From Clostridium_F caseinilyticum (lineage in GTDB: Bacteria > Bacillota > Clostridia > Clostridiales > Clostridiaceae), in assembly GCF_046127645.1 (NCBI RefSeq), contig NZ_CP175919.1: DNA of 64,000 nucleotides. One strand, given 5' to 3'. The position numbers and the translations under genes were made by a program. Below, piece by piece: positions 17,269 through 26,200 of the stretch. A model generated the notes under the pieces. The model made no database searches. It was given only the letters and a program-made list of their open reading frames with translations, and was not told the DNA's origin. Position 1 is the first letter of the stretch; the number at the start of each line of letters is the position of its first letter.

Positions 17269-17847
17269 ATGAAAATATTTGCTTTGATTATATCAGCGTT
17301 ATTTGTTAATAACTTCGTTTTAGCAAGATTTTTAGGAATATGTTCTTTCCTTGGTGTTTCAAAAAAAGTTGAAACTGCTACAGGAATGGGACTTGCAGTT
17401 ACATTTGTTATGGCATTAGCATCACTTATATCTTATATAGTATACAGTGCTATACTTGTACCACTTAATATAACTTACTTATATACTATAGCTTTTATAT
17501 TAGTTATAGCAGCATTAGTTCAATTTGTTGAAATGGTTATTAAAAAGAAGAGTCCTAGTTTATACAAAGCTCTAGGAATATTCTTACCACTTATAACTAC
17601 AAACTGTGCTATATTAGGTGCGGTTATTATAAACATGAACGATAAACTTAATTTAATAGAATCACTAATATTTGGAACTTTTTCAGGAGTAGGATATATG
17701 CTTGCAATAGTTCTTTTAGCAGGTTTAAGAGAAAGAATGGAAGCATGCGATAAAATGCCTAAAGCAATGGAAGGGCTTCCAATATCATTAATAACAGCAG
17801 GACTTATGGCAATCGCATTTTTGGGGTTCCAAGGACTACTACATTAG
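17269..17847 (+). CDS. rnfA: Rnf complex subunit RnfA
   Basis: Membrane subunit of Rnf, sister of RnfE with inverted topology, 192 residues and six membrane segments. Conserved stretches are NNFVLARFLGICSFLGVS near 14-31 and FLPLITTNCAILGAVI near 106, each with the cysteine thought to bind the membrane Fe-S centre. AAGAAGGGTG provides the ribosome binding site. The 53-bp gap after rnfE is the longest inside the operon but contains no clear hairpin. Confidence 0.96.
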   Translation: MKIFALIISALFVNNFVLARFLGICSFLGVSKKVETATGMGLAVTFVMALASLISYIVYSAILVPLNITYLYTIAFILVIAALVQFVEMVIKKKSPSLYKALGIFLPLITTNCAILGAVIINMNDKLNLIESLIFGTFSGVGYMLAIVLLAGLRERMEACDKMPKAMEGLPISLITAGLMAIAFLGFQGLLH

Positions 17848-17860
17848 GAGGTGTAGATAG

Positions 17861-18694
17861 ATGAATGAATTACTATTTCCTATATTAAGCTTAGGTGCAC
17901 TAGGTCTTGTATTCGGTGTTCTTTTAGGATATGCAGCTAAAAAATTCGCCGTAGAAGTAGACCCTAAGGTACCATTAATAAGAGACTCTCTACCAGGAGC
18001 TAACTGTGGTGGTTGTGGATATGCAGGATGTGACGCATATGCTCAAGCAGTAGCAGAAGGTGCAGCTCCAGCAAATGCTTGTACAGTAGGTGGAGCTGGA
18101 GTAGCGTCAAAAGTAGCAGAAATAATGGGAGTTTCAATAGATGAATCAGAACCATTAAAAGCATACGTACAATGTAACGGAACTTGTGATAAAGCTAAGC
18201 AAAGAGGAGAGTACTACGGAACAATGGATTGTCAACAAGCATCAGTAGTTCCAGGTGGTGCATCAAAATCTTGTCAATATGGATGTCTAGGTTTAGGTAG
18301 CTGTGTAAAAGCCTGTGCCTTTGATGCTATTCATGTAACAGAAGGTGGAATAGCAGAAGTAGATCCAGAAAAATGCGTAGGTTGTGGAGCTTGTGTAAAA
18401 GCTTGCCCAAGAGCGGTAATAGATTTAAAACCATTATCAGCTGTAATTAGAGTAGCATGTAACTCTAAAGACACATTAAAAGCTGTTAAAGACATTTGTC
18501 AAGTAGGATGTATGACATGCAGACTATGTGAAAGAACTTGTCCAGTAAAGGCTATAACAATGGAAAATAATCTACCAGTAGTAGATAAAGAAAAATGCGT
18601 AAAATGTATGGCATGTGTTAAGAAATGTCCTACAAATGCATTAATAGCTTACGGAAAAGATATAAAAATAAAAGAAGAAAAACCAGCAAACTAG
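17861..18694 (+). CDS. rnfB: Rnf complex subunit RnfB (multi-cluster ferredoxin)
   Basis: Electron-entry subunit that accepts electrons from reduced ferredoxin. One N-terminal membrane helix (about 5-25) precedes a four-cysteine domain starting NCGGCGYAGCDAYA near 48. The C-terminal half is packed with cluster motifs: CLGLGSCVKACAFDAI, CVGCGACVKACP, CMTCRLCERTCP and CVKCMACVKKCP. That makes it cysteine-rich and about 277 residues long, the extended clostridial form. It is the last gene of the operon. A 7-bp tandem array begins seven bases after its stop codon, before the terminator. Confidence 0.97.
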   Translation: MNELLFPILSLGALGLVFGVLLGYAAKKFAVEVDPKVPLIRDSLPGANCGGCGYAGCDAYAQAVAEGAAPANACTVGGAGVASKVAEIMGVSIDESEPLKAYVQCNGTCDKAKQRGEYYGTMDCQQASVVPGGASKSCQYGCLGLGSCVKACAFDAIHVTEGGIAEVDPEKCVGCGACVKACPRAVIDLKPLSAVIRVACNSKDTLKAVKDICQVGCMTCRLCERTCPVKAITMENNLPVVDKEKCVKCMACVKKCPTNALIAYGKDIKIKEEKPAN

Positions 18695-18700
18695 TTTAAT

Positions 18701-18976
18701 CAGAGTACAGAGTACAGAGTACAGAGTACAGAGTACAGAGTACAGAGTACAGAGTACAGAGTACAGAGTACAGAGTACAGAGTACAGAGTACAGAGTACA
18801 GAGTACAGAGTACAGAGTACAGAGTACAGAGTACAGAGTACAGAGTACAGAGTACAGAGTACAGAGTACAGAGTACAGAGTACAGAGTACAGAGTACAGA
18901 GTACAGAGTACAGAGTACAGAGTACAGAGTACAGAGTACAGAGTACAGAGTACAGAGTACAGAGTACAGAGTACAG
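18701..18976. repeat. tandem array of the heptamer CAGAGTA, about 39 copies
   Basis: A perfect, uninterrupted 276-bp array of a 7-bp unit between the rnfB stop codon and its terminator. Every unit contains the palindrome GTAC. No spacer sequences are present, so it is a simple-sequence array, not a CRISPR. The reverse strand is open through the array by chance; see the rejected list. Confidence 0.97.
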
Positions 18977-18978
18977 AT

Positions 18979-19016
18979 AAAAAGAGTTAAGTAAATAAAT
19001 TTACTTAACTCTTTTT
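18979..19016. terminator. terminator of the rnf operon
   Basis: AAAAAGAGTTAAGTAAA pairs perfectly with TTTACTTAACTCTTTTT around the loop TAAA. The same 38 bases occur at 20467-20504 after the next gene, also directly behind a heptamer array. Confidence 0.9.
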
Positions 19017-19195
19017 TAATTTTATAAAGATTAATTAAAGGCAATTAATGGATAATAGAAATTCCAAATAGATAATATTCAATAAAGCCCTAAAAAATGA
19101 AAAGTTTTGTACGAATATTATATAGAATGTGCAAATGAGAACTAATTTAGTATATAATTAAAAATATAGAAGATTATATAAACGGAGGGTAATAT

Positions 19196-20296
19196 ATGTT
19201 AAAGAAAAATAAAAAAGTTCTTTCAATCATAACTGCTACTTTAGTAATGGTAATAGGAATTTCTTTTACTAATGTACAAGCAGCTTCTATAAAAAGAATG
19301 AATGGAAGTAACAGAATAGATACAGCTAATAAAACAGCAAAAGAAATATTTAAAAAATCAGAATCAGTTATTTTAGTAAATGGTACAGGTTATGCAGATG
19401 CAGTAAGTTCAGCTCCGCTTTCAAGATTATTGAATGCACCAATACTTTTGACTGAAAATAAAGGAACTTTAGAATCAGAAGTTTTGAATACCATAACTGA
19501 ATTGCAAAATGTAAAAAATATATATATAGTTGGTGGTACTGGTGTTGTATCTCCCGCAATAGAAAGTTCATTAAAAAATTCATTGAAAAGTAAGGGAGGA
19601 CAAGTTACGCGTTATGATGGACAAAAATATGGAGATAAAACAAGATATGGAACTAATGCTAGAGTAGCAGAAGAGATATTAAAATTAAATCCTAAATCTA
19701 AAACAGGAATTTTAGTAAATGGACAAGATGGTTATGCAGACGCATTATCTGTAGCTTCAGTAGCAGCTACTAATGGATATCCAGTATTATTTGGTAATTC
19801 TAAAAGTGTGCCTAATGTGGTAAAGAATAATATAATATCACAAAATAAATTGCAGATTCTTGCAGTAGGTGGTAGCGGAGTATTGCCTTCTTCTGTAGTT
19901 AGCTCTGTAAATGGCAAAAAAATAACTTCAGATGCTCAATCTAAAAACAGATTTCAAACTAATTTATCAGTGTTAGAATACTTTAAGGGTAAAGGTGGAT
20001 TAGATTTTAGTAACATATATGTTGCTGCAGGAGGACAAGGGGGAAAAGTTGGAGAAGGCCAATTTGCAGATGCCCTAGTAGCTTCAGCAGCTGCTGCTAA
20101 AACAGGTTCCCCATTAGTGTTAAGTGGATTAGGAGCAGGAACAACAGAAATAGAGAATGCAGAGAAATTTATTGAAACTAATATAACTGATGAGGGTAAT
20201 TTAATTATCGTTGGAGGAAAAGCATCAGTGTCAGAATCAGTGGAAGAAAAACTAGAAGAAAAGGTAGGAGACTTTAAAGTATCAGAGATATCTTAG
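19196..20296 (+). CDS. secreted CWB2-repeat cell-wall protein
   Basis: Exported surface protein made almost wholly of three cell-wall-binding-repeat-2 modules, the domain that anchors clostridial S-layer and associated proteins to an anionic wall polymer. The signal peptide is MLKKNKKVLSIITATLVMVI followed by a cut near VQAAS. The modules (about 33-120, 125-225, 230-360) show the recurring NGTGYADAVSSAP / NGQDGYADALSVAS / FADALVASAA and VGGTGVVS / VGGSGVLP / VGGKASVS motifs. There is no added effector domain in the 366 residues, so it may be a spacer or minor S-layer component. The ATG follows GGAGGG. The stop codon is the first bases of a heptamer array. Confidence 0.93.
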   Translation: MLKKNKKVLSIITATLVMVIGISFTNVQAASIKRMNGSNRIDTANKTAKEIFKKSESVILVNGTGYADAVSSAPLSRLLNAPILLTENKGTLESEVLNTITELQNVKNIYIVGGTGVVSPAIESSLKNSLKSKGGQVTRYDGQKYGDKTRYGTNARVAEEILKLNPKSKTGILVNGQDGYADALSVASVAATNGYPVLFGNSKSVPNVVKNNIISQNKLQILAVGGSGVLPSSVVSSVNGKKITSDAQSKNRFQTNLSVLEYFKGKGGLDFSNIYVAAGGQGGKVGEGQFADALVASAAAAKTGSPLVLSGLGAGTTEIENAEKFIETNITDEGNLIIVGGKASVSESVEEKLEEKVGDFKVSEIS

Positions 20297-20464
20297 AGTA
20301 CAGAGTAGAGAGTAGAGAGTAGAGAGTAGAGAGTAGAGAGTAGAGAGTAGAGAGTAGAGAGTAGAGAGTAGAGAGTAGAGAGTAGAGAGTAGAGAGTAGA
20401 GAGTAGAGAGTAGAGAGTAGAGAGTAGAGAGTAGAGAGTAGAGAGTAGAGAGTAGAGAGTAGAG
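20295..20464. repeat. tandem array of the heptamer AGAGTAG, about 23 copies
   Basis: One AGAGTAC unit overlapping the CWB2 gene's stop codon is followed by about 23 uninterrupted AGAGTAG units, then two bases, then the terminator. The unit differs from that of the array after rnfB by one base (C to G), and each array is internally uniform. Confidence 0.97.
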
Positions 20465-20466
20465 GT

Positions 20467-20504
20467 AAAAAGAGTTAAGTAAATAAATTTACTTAACTCT
20501 TTTT
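20467..20504. terminator. terminator after the CWB2 gene, identical to the rnf terminator
   Basis: The same 17-bp stem and TAAA loop as at 18979-19016. It can also stop transcripts arriving from the reverse-strand gene that ends at 20564. Confidence 0.88.
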
Positions 20505-20563
20505 TAATGCTCAATAATCAATGCTAATTAAACAGTTAATTAATCATTGGTTATTGTTAATTG

Positions 20564-21079
20564 TCAATTGAAAAGTTTTATGTTTTTTAAATTTTTTTGG
20601 AGATATTTAGTGCATAGGCCTATAAAATAGCCTGTTATTATACCAGAAATCATAAGTACTGGTAGATACACATATATTCTAAAATCTTTTACAACAAAGG
20701 CTGCTACAAAAAGTTGACCTATGTTGTGGGATATAGCACCACAAATACTTATAGAACTTAAACTTAAACTTTCTTTAAATTTATAATAAAGTACAATCAT
20801 AATAATATTGCTCAAAAAACCACCGGCCAAACTAAACATAAAAGAAGACATATTACCTGCAAACATAGAACCTAAAAGTGTTCTTAAAAACATAACTAAA
20901 ATAGCTTCATATCCACCTAACATTACTAAGGTAATTAGTGATATAACATTTGCAAGTCCTAGTTTAATACCTGGAAAAAGCACAGGTATCTGAGATTCTA
21001 TTATGTATATAATTAAAGCAATACCTACCATTAAACTTAAAAAAATCATTTTTTTAGTGTTAAAATTTTTATTTTTCAT
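20564..21079 (-). CDS. Gx transporter family / heptaprenyl diphosphate synthase component I-like protein
   Basis: Membrane protein of 171 residues with about five segments, in the family labelled Gx transporter or heptaprenyl diphosphate synthase component I. It carries the typical LFPGIKLGLANVISLI near 34-50 and LGGYEAILVMFLRTLLGS near 54. Members resemble ECF-type S components, and the prenyl-synthase name is probably historical. It is last in a three-gene reverse-strand group with the NusG domain II and ApbE genes, an association I know from Rnf and extracellular flavin-transfer loci. The ATG has AGGAGT at good spacing. The substrate is unknown. Confidence 0.8.
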   Translation of the reverse strand: MKNKNFNTKKMIFLSLMVGIALIIYIIESQIPVLFPGIKLGLANVISLITLVMLGGYEAILVMFLRTLLGSMFAGNMSSFMFSLAGGFLSNIIMIVLYYKFKESLSLSSISICGAISHNIGQLFVAAFVVKDFRIYVYLPVLMISGIITGYFIGLCTKYLQKNLKNIKLFN

Positions 21080-21096
21080 ATAGATTACTCCTAAAT

Positions 21097-21489
21097 TTAA
21101 TAAGAAACTGCATCCACTTCATTATTATTTTTTTCAATAGTAATTATAAGTTTATAAGGAAGACAAGCCGCTGTTTCTCCAGGTTTTTTTAATACTCCAG
21201 ATTTTACACAAATTTTATCTGGGCAATTTGCATCTATAAATCTAATGGAACCCTTATCTACTTCTATAACATTATAACCTTTATGGCCATTACTATTATA
21301 CTCAATTTTAAATTTTTCTTTTTCTTTCACTTTAGATAAATCAATTTTTTTTACAATTTTACCATCCTGTTTTATTACGGCTATAGCATTTTCAGATTTT
21401 ACAAAGAATTTGAAGAAAATTATGCTTATTATGCTCAAAGCTAACAGCATAGAAATCATATATAGTACAACTTTATCACCTTTTTTCAT
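21097..21489 (-). CDS. NusG domain II-containing membrane-anchored protein
   Basis: A 130-residue protein with one N-terminal anchor (about 6-28) and an extracytoplasmic domain of the NusG_II type. It includes IRFIDANCPDKICVKSG, a Cys-x4-Cys pattern, and a later GETAACLPYKLIITIE. These small proteins recur beside ApbE and Gx-transporter genes, and their role is not established. The first in-frame start at 21540 has no ribosome binding site. The ATG at 21489 follows GGTGGTG and gives the usual short cytoplasmic head MKKGDK, so I use that. It lies 17 bp from the next gene in the group. Confidence 0.82.
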   Translation of the reverse strand: MKKGDKVVLYMISMLLALSIISIIFFKFFVKSENAIAVIKQDGKIVKKIDLSKVKEKEKFKIEYNSNGHKGYNVIEVDKGSIRFIDANCPDKICVKSGVLKKPGETAACLPYKLIITIEKNNNEVDAVSY

Positions 21490-21585
21490 AGTCACACCAC
21501 CTATTATTTTATATATAGAATAATGATTTGTTAAATACAAAATTAATTTTTTTATTAAGCTTTTTAAGTTGAATTTTTAATAAAT

Positions 21586-22620
21586 TTAATTATTTTGAAG
21601 CTTAAAATCTGTATTAGTTAATTCAAAAGTATTTTTAAGTCCAGAGGTTATATAAACCTTTTTATCATTAGTTACAAATACAGCTTCAACATCTTTTAAG
21701 CTTTCTATTAATTTTTTACCTTCATCTAAACCTAAAGTATAAACACTAGTAGATAAAGCATCTCCATCTATAGATTTATCTGATATTATAGAAACACTAA
21801 TAAGTCCTTTTTCAGCAGGATAACCTGTTTTGGTATCAAATATATGGTGATATCTTTTCCCGTCCTTTTCAAAAAATCTTTCATAATTACCAGAAGTAAC
21901 TATAGATTTATTAGAAAGAGGTATTTTACCTAGAAAATTTCCTCTTGGATTTAAAGGATTCTGTATACCTATTTTCCAGGGGGTTTTATCGGGTTTATCA
22001 CCTAGAACATATACGTTACCTCCAAGACTTAGAAAAGCAGATTCAATGTTATGATCTATAAGTACTTTTTTTAGCTCATCGGCAGTATATCCTTTGGCAA
22101 TAGCTCCTAAATCTATAGCCTGACCTTTTCTTTTGAGCATGACAGTAGATTCTTTTTCATCTATAACAACATCCTTATAATTTACATATTTTAAAGCGTT
22201 ATCTATTTCATCTTTAGATGGTACTCTTGCTTTATCTGTTCCAATGCCCCAAAGGGATACTAAAGGTTCTACAGTTATATCAAAGGACCCTTTTGTTTTT
22301 TTACTATATATTAATGAAGCTTTTACCACGTCTAAAGTATTTTTGCTTACTTTAACGGGAGCTATTCCGGCATTTTTATTAATCTTATTAACTTCACTGG
22401 TAGCTATATTAACAGACATTTTGTTTTCTATATCAGAAATTTTATCTACAGAAGCTTGCACTGCCTTTTCTGCATTTTTACCATAAGCTTTTATATCTAT
22501 TATAGTACCCATAAGATAAGTTTCTCTAGATACTGGTTCTTCTGTTTTAGAATTACAACCTACAAAAATTGAAGGTAAGAAAATACATAAAAGAAGTATA
22601 TTAATATATTTAATTTTCAA
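21586..22620 (-). CDS. apbE: FAD:protein FMN transferase (ApbE), lipoprotein
   Basis: Attaches FMN from FAD, through a phosphoester bond, to Thr in the [S/T]GAT-type motifs of exported flavoproteins. The 344 residues start with a lipoprotein signal and lipobox IFVGC (Cys22), so it works outside the membrane, where RnfG is exposed. Family marks are the early YLMGTIIDIKAYG, DLGAIAKGYTADEL near 170, SLGGNVYVLGDKP near 200 and the metal-binding DGDALSTSVYTLG near 290. It is the first gene of the reverse-strand group next to the rnf operon. The likely client proteins are RnfG (Thr164) and RnfD (Thr152). Confidence 0.94.
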   Translation of the reverse strand: MKIKYINILLLCIFLPSIFVGCNSKTEEPVSRETYLMGTIIDIKAYGKNAEKAVQASVDKISDIENKMSVNIATSEVNKINKNAGIAPVKVSKNTLDVVKASLIYSKKTKGSFDITVEPLVSLWGIGTDKARVPSKDEIDNALKYVNYKDVVIDEKESTVMLKRKGQAIDLGAIAKGYTADELKKVLIDHNIESAFLSLGGNVYVLGDKPDKTPWKIGIQNPLNPRGNFLGKIPLSNKSIVTSGNYERFFEKDGKRYHHIFDTKTGYPAEKGLISVSIISDKSIDGDALSTSVYTLGLDEGKKLIESLKDVEAVFVTNDKKVYITSGLKNTFELTNTDFKLQNN

Positions 22621-23202
22621 ACTAAATCAACTCCAATCTTTAATTTTTAACAATATTTTAAATTAAATATAAATAAGAAATCGATAAACTACATATTTAA
22701 TTATATATTGTATAGGATGATTATAAAAGTATTGTAGAAAAAATAACGTTAAATCATATAAATTAAATTATATATTATAAAAATTTAAAAATATTTCCAT
22801 CAAAAAGGAGGACATTACCATTATATATAGAATAATGTAATTAGAATATAATATGGCTTATTATGGTTTATTATGGATAAGCATACATTTATTATAAAGA
22901 CATTAATTAAAATAAAGAATCTATAAAAAGGTTAAAATAATTTGTCGAATAATATATAAATTTGAAAAATACAAATTTAAAATGTCTAAATATAATATAA
23001 TTTGTAATATTATAATGTATTTTGTAAAAAATATTATTATATGAAATAAATATTACTTATAGAAAATCTTACAAGCCTGTGCTATAATTAAAAATGACTT
23101 AAAAATTCATGTTTAAGAAAATAAACTAAAAATAACATATGTTATGTTAAAGCCAACTAAATAATACTATTAAGAAATATATATATTAAAGGAAAAGTTA
23201 AC
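22621..23202 (+). promoter_or_regulatory. promoter region of the S-layer-like gene
   Basis: An AT-rich divergent gap between apbE and the S-layer-like gene. The best promoter is an extended -10, TGCTATAAT, at 23080-23088, giving a transcript leader of about 190 bases. The region further upstream shows repeated TTATGG-type words near 22857-22880 but no ORF. Confidence 0.5.
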
Positions 23203-23280
23203 ATGCTATTTAAAGCAAAAAGCAACAATAGTAATGTTATTTATTTTATTAATTATGTTTACACATTTAAGGAGGTATAA
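23203..23280 (+). promoter_or_regulatory. 25-codon upstream ORF in the S-layer leader
   Basis: An ATG at 23203 with AAAGGA about ten bases upstream opens MLFKAKSNNSNVIYF then INYVYTFKEV and stops at TAA 23278-23280. Its last codons overlap the AAGGAGG of the S-layer-like gene, whose ATG follows four bases later. Ribosomes on the leader ORF would cover that binding site, so it may couple or tune translation. It could be chance. Confidence 0.4.
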
Positions 23281-23284
23281 GCAC

Positions 23285-26200
23285 ATGAATAAGAAAGGTA
23301 CAAGAGCACTAGCAAGTGCTACAGTTGTTGGACTAGTTTTAGCAACTGTTGCAACAGGAAACGTTAAAGCAGCACCAGGAGACGTTAATAAGGTACAAGG
23401 AAAAGACAGATATGAAACTGCTGCAAACGTGGCAAAAACTAATTGGAAAGATGGAGCTAAAGATGTAATAATAGCTTCAGGAAATGGTTATGCAGATTCA
23501 TTAAGTGCATCTGTATTAGCTAAAAAATTAAATGCACCAATAATATTAACTACAGCAGGAGAATTAAATTCAAATGCTAAAAGTGCATTAGAAACATTAA
23601 AACCAGAAAATGTTTATGTTATAGGTGGAAATGCATCTGTATCAGAAGCAGTAAAAAATGGTCTTAAAAAAGATTACAAAGTAACTGAATTAGGTGGAAA
23701 AACTAGATTCGAAACTAACCTAGCAGTAGCTAATCACTTAGTAGACAAACTAGGCGTAAAAGCTGACAATGTTATGGTTGTTAATGGACAAGATGGTTTC
23801 TCAGATGCTTTATCAGCAGCACCAGTAGCAGCAGCTAAAGAACAAGTTCTATTAATAGTAGGAAAAGATGCATCTACAGCTGATTTAGCAGCAAACTTTG
23901 TTAAAAAACATAATTCAAAAGTAACTGTAATAGGAACAGAAGGAGTTGTTCCAGCAGCAGTTTATAATAAATTAGGAGCAACAGAAAGAGTTAATGGTGG
24001 TGCTGATAGATTTGACACTAACCTTAACATAATGAAACATTTCAAATTAAATGCTGATACTATGTATGTAGCTAATGCAACTGGTGATGGTTATGCAGAT
24101 GCTTTAGTAGCTTCAGCATTAGCAGGAAAAAGTGGTGCACCATTAGTTTTAGTTGATACTAAAGATTCAGCATCAACTAAAAATGCAATAAAATATATAG
24201 GCGATAACAAAACTGACAAAACAGAAGTTTCTACAGTAGGTGGAAGCGGTGTTATGCCAGATGAAATAGTTAACGAAATAGAAACTGCTGTTAACCCAGA
24301 ATTATCAGCAGCAGAAAAAGCTGTTAAAGCTTATGAAGATGCAAAAATAGCAACATCTGAAGAAATAGCAGCAGCAAAAGCTTTAAAAGCAGACGCTGTT
24401 AAAGCAGTAGATGGTGTTAAAGATGCAACTAAAAAATCAGCTTTTCAAGCTAGAATAGCTGCTAAAGACAAAGCAATAGAAGAAGCTGAAGCTAAATTAC
24501 AAGTTACAGTTGAAGCAGTAAAAGCTGTTAATGCTAAAGAAATTAAAGTAGTGTTTAATAAAGAAGTAGATTCAAATTCAGCTGAAAATAAAGAAAACTA
24601 CGAAGTATATGTAGGTGGAGATCAAGATTCTAAGAAATTAGAATCAAGTAAGTTCAAAGCTGAGTTACAAGATGATAACAAAACAGTAATAATTAGAGTA
24701 AATGATAATTTAGAGAATGGACAAAGTTATAAATTAAATGTTAAAAATGTAATTGATACTAAATATAATAAAATGAAAGATTATGAAGGAACACTTAAAT
24801 TATTCCAAGATAATGATGCTCCAAAACTATTAGATACTGAATACAAAGCTTCAACAGTAGAATTAACATTTGATGAACCTTTAGCAACAAAACCAACTAT
24901 AAAAATAGATGATGTATCTGTAGATGCTAAGGATATAGAATTATCAGATGATATAGGTGACTATACTGTTACAATAAATAATTTATCAGATAAAGCTAAA
25001 GAATTAGGAAAACATACAGTTAAAGTTTACGGAGCTAAGGATTTAGTTGAGAATAAAGCAAGCTTAATAAATTCAGAATATGAAGCTACTAAAGATAATG
25101 AGAAACCTTCTATAAAAAGCGTAAAAGTAGATTCAGAAGATTCATTTAAAGTTGAATTTAATACTTCTGCAATAGAAAAATTAGATACTTCAAACTTTGA
25201 AATTAAAAAAGGAAGCCATACATTTGAAAATGGACGTATTAATATAACTCAAGATGGAAATAAGAAATTTATAGTAAAAGTTTCTAAAGATGAAAATGGA
25301 AAAAATCCACTTTTTGAAGATGGAGAAAATAAAGTTACTTTAGATGTAAAAATAAAAGATTATAAAGGAACTAATGGAAAAGTAGGAGACACTTATACTA
25401 CAAAAGTTGTATTAGAAAAAGATGAAGATGCTCCAATTATTGCAAATGATTCAGCTAATACAGTAGAAGATGGAAAATTAGTTTTAGTATTTAATGAAGA
25501 TCTTAAAAAAGGTCAAGTTATTGAAAATGATAAAATACATGTATTAAAAGATGGAGCTATACAAAAAATAACAGGAGCAGTAGTTAATGAAGATGATAAT
25601 AATAAATTAGAAATTTCATTACATGATGATAATAAGGTATCTAAAGGAACATATAATATTACACTTGATAAAGATGCAGTTGAAGATAAATCTGAAAACA
25701 AAAATGAAGCTATAAATACTAAAGTGGTATATGCTGGAAACGATGAAGTTATTCAACCAACTAATATATCAGTTGATTCAAATAGTAATGGTAAAAATAT
25801 TATAACAGTAAAATATGAAAATAAAATGGATGACTCAGCTATAAATCCTGAAAATTATGAAATTGATAACATTAAAGTAAGTTCTCTTAATGGATATGTA
25901 ATTGGATTTACAAATAAAGATGTTAAAAAAGAAGTTCAAATAATACTTCCAAAAGGAACAATAGAAAAATCAGGAAAGAAATCTGTAGATATATCTAAAA
26001 ATGTAAAAGATGAAGATGGAAGATATGTTGCAGATGCTAATAAAAAAGATTTTTCAGATGAAGTTGATGGATTTAAAGATGATAAAGCTCCTACAATAGA
26101 TAAAATCCAATTCATAAAGAATAAAGATACTGATGATACAACAAATGTTCTAAAAGTTGAATTTTCAGAAATCGTAAAACCTGAAGATGCACATAAAACT

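Noticed and set aside
18700..19044. Reverse-strand open frame encoding repeated CTLYSVL
   Set aside because: It is the heptamer array read in a 7-residue cycle and it starts inside the terminator. It has no ribosome binding site. The similar frame over the second array (20293-20514) is rejected for the same reason.
18701..20464. CRISPR array
   Set aside because: Units are 7 bp and strictly tandem, with no spacers and no cas genes nearby.
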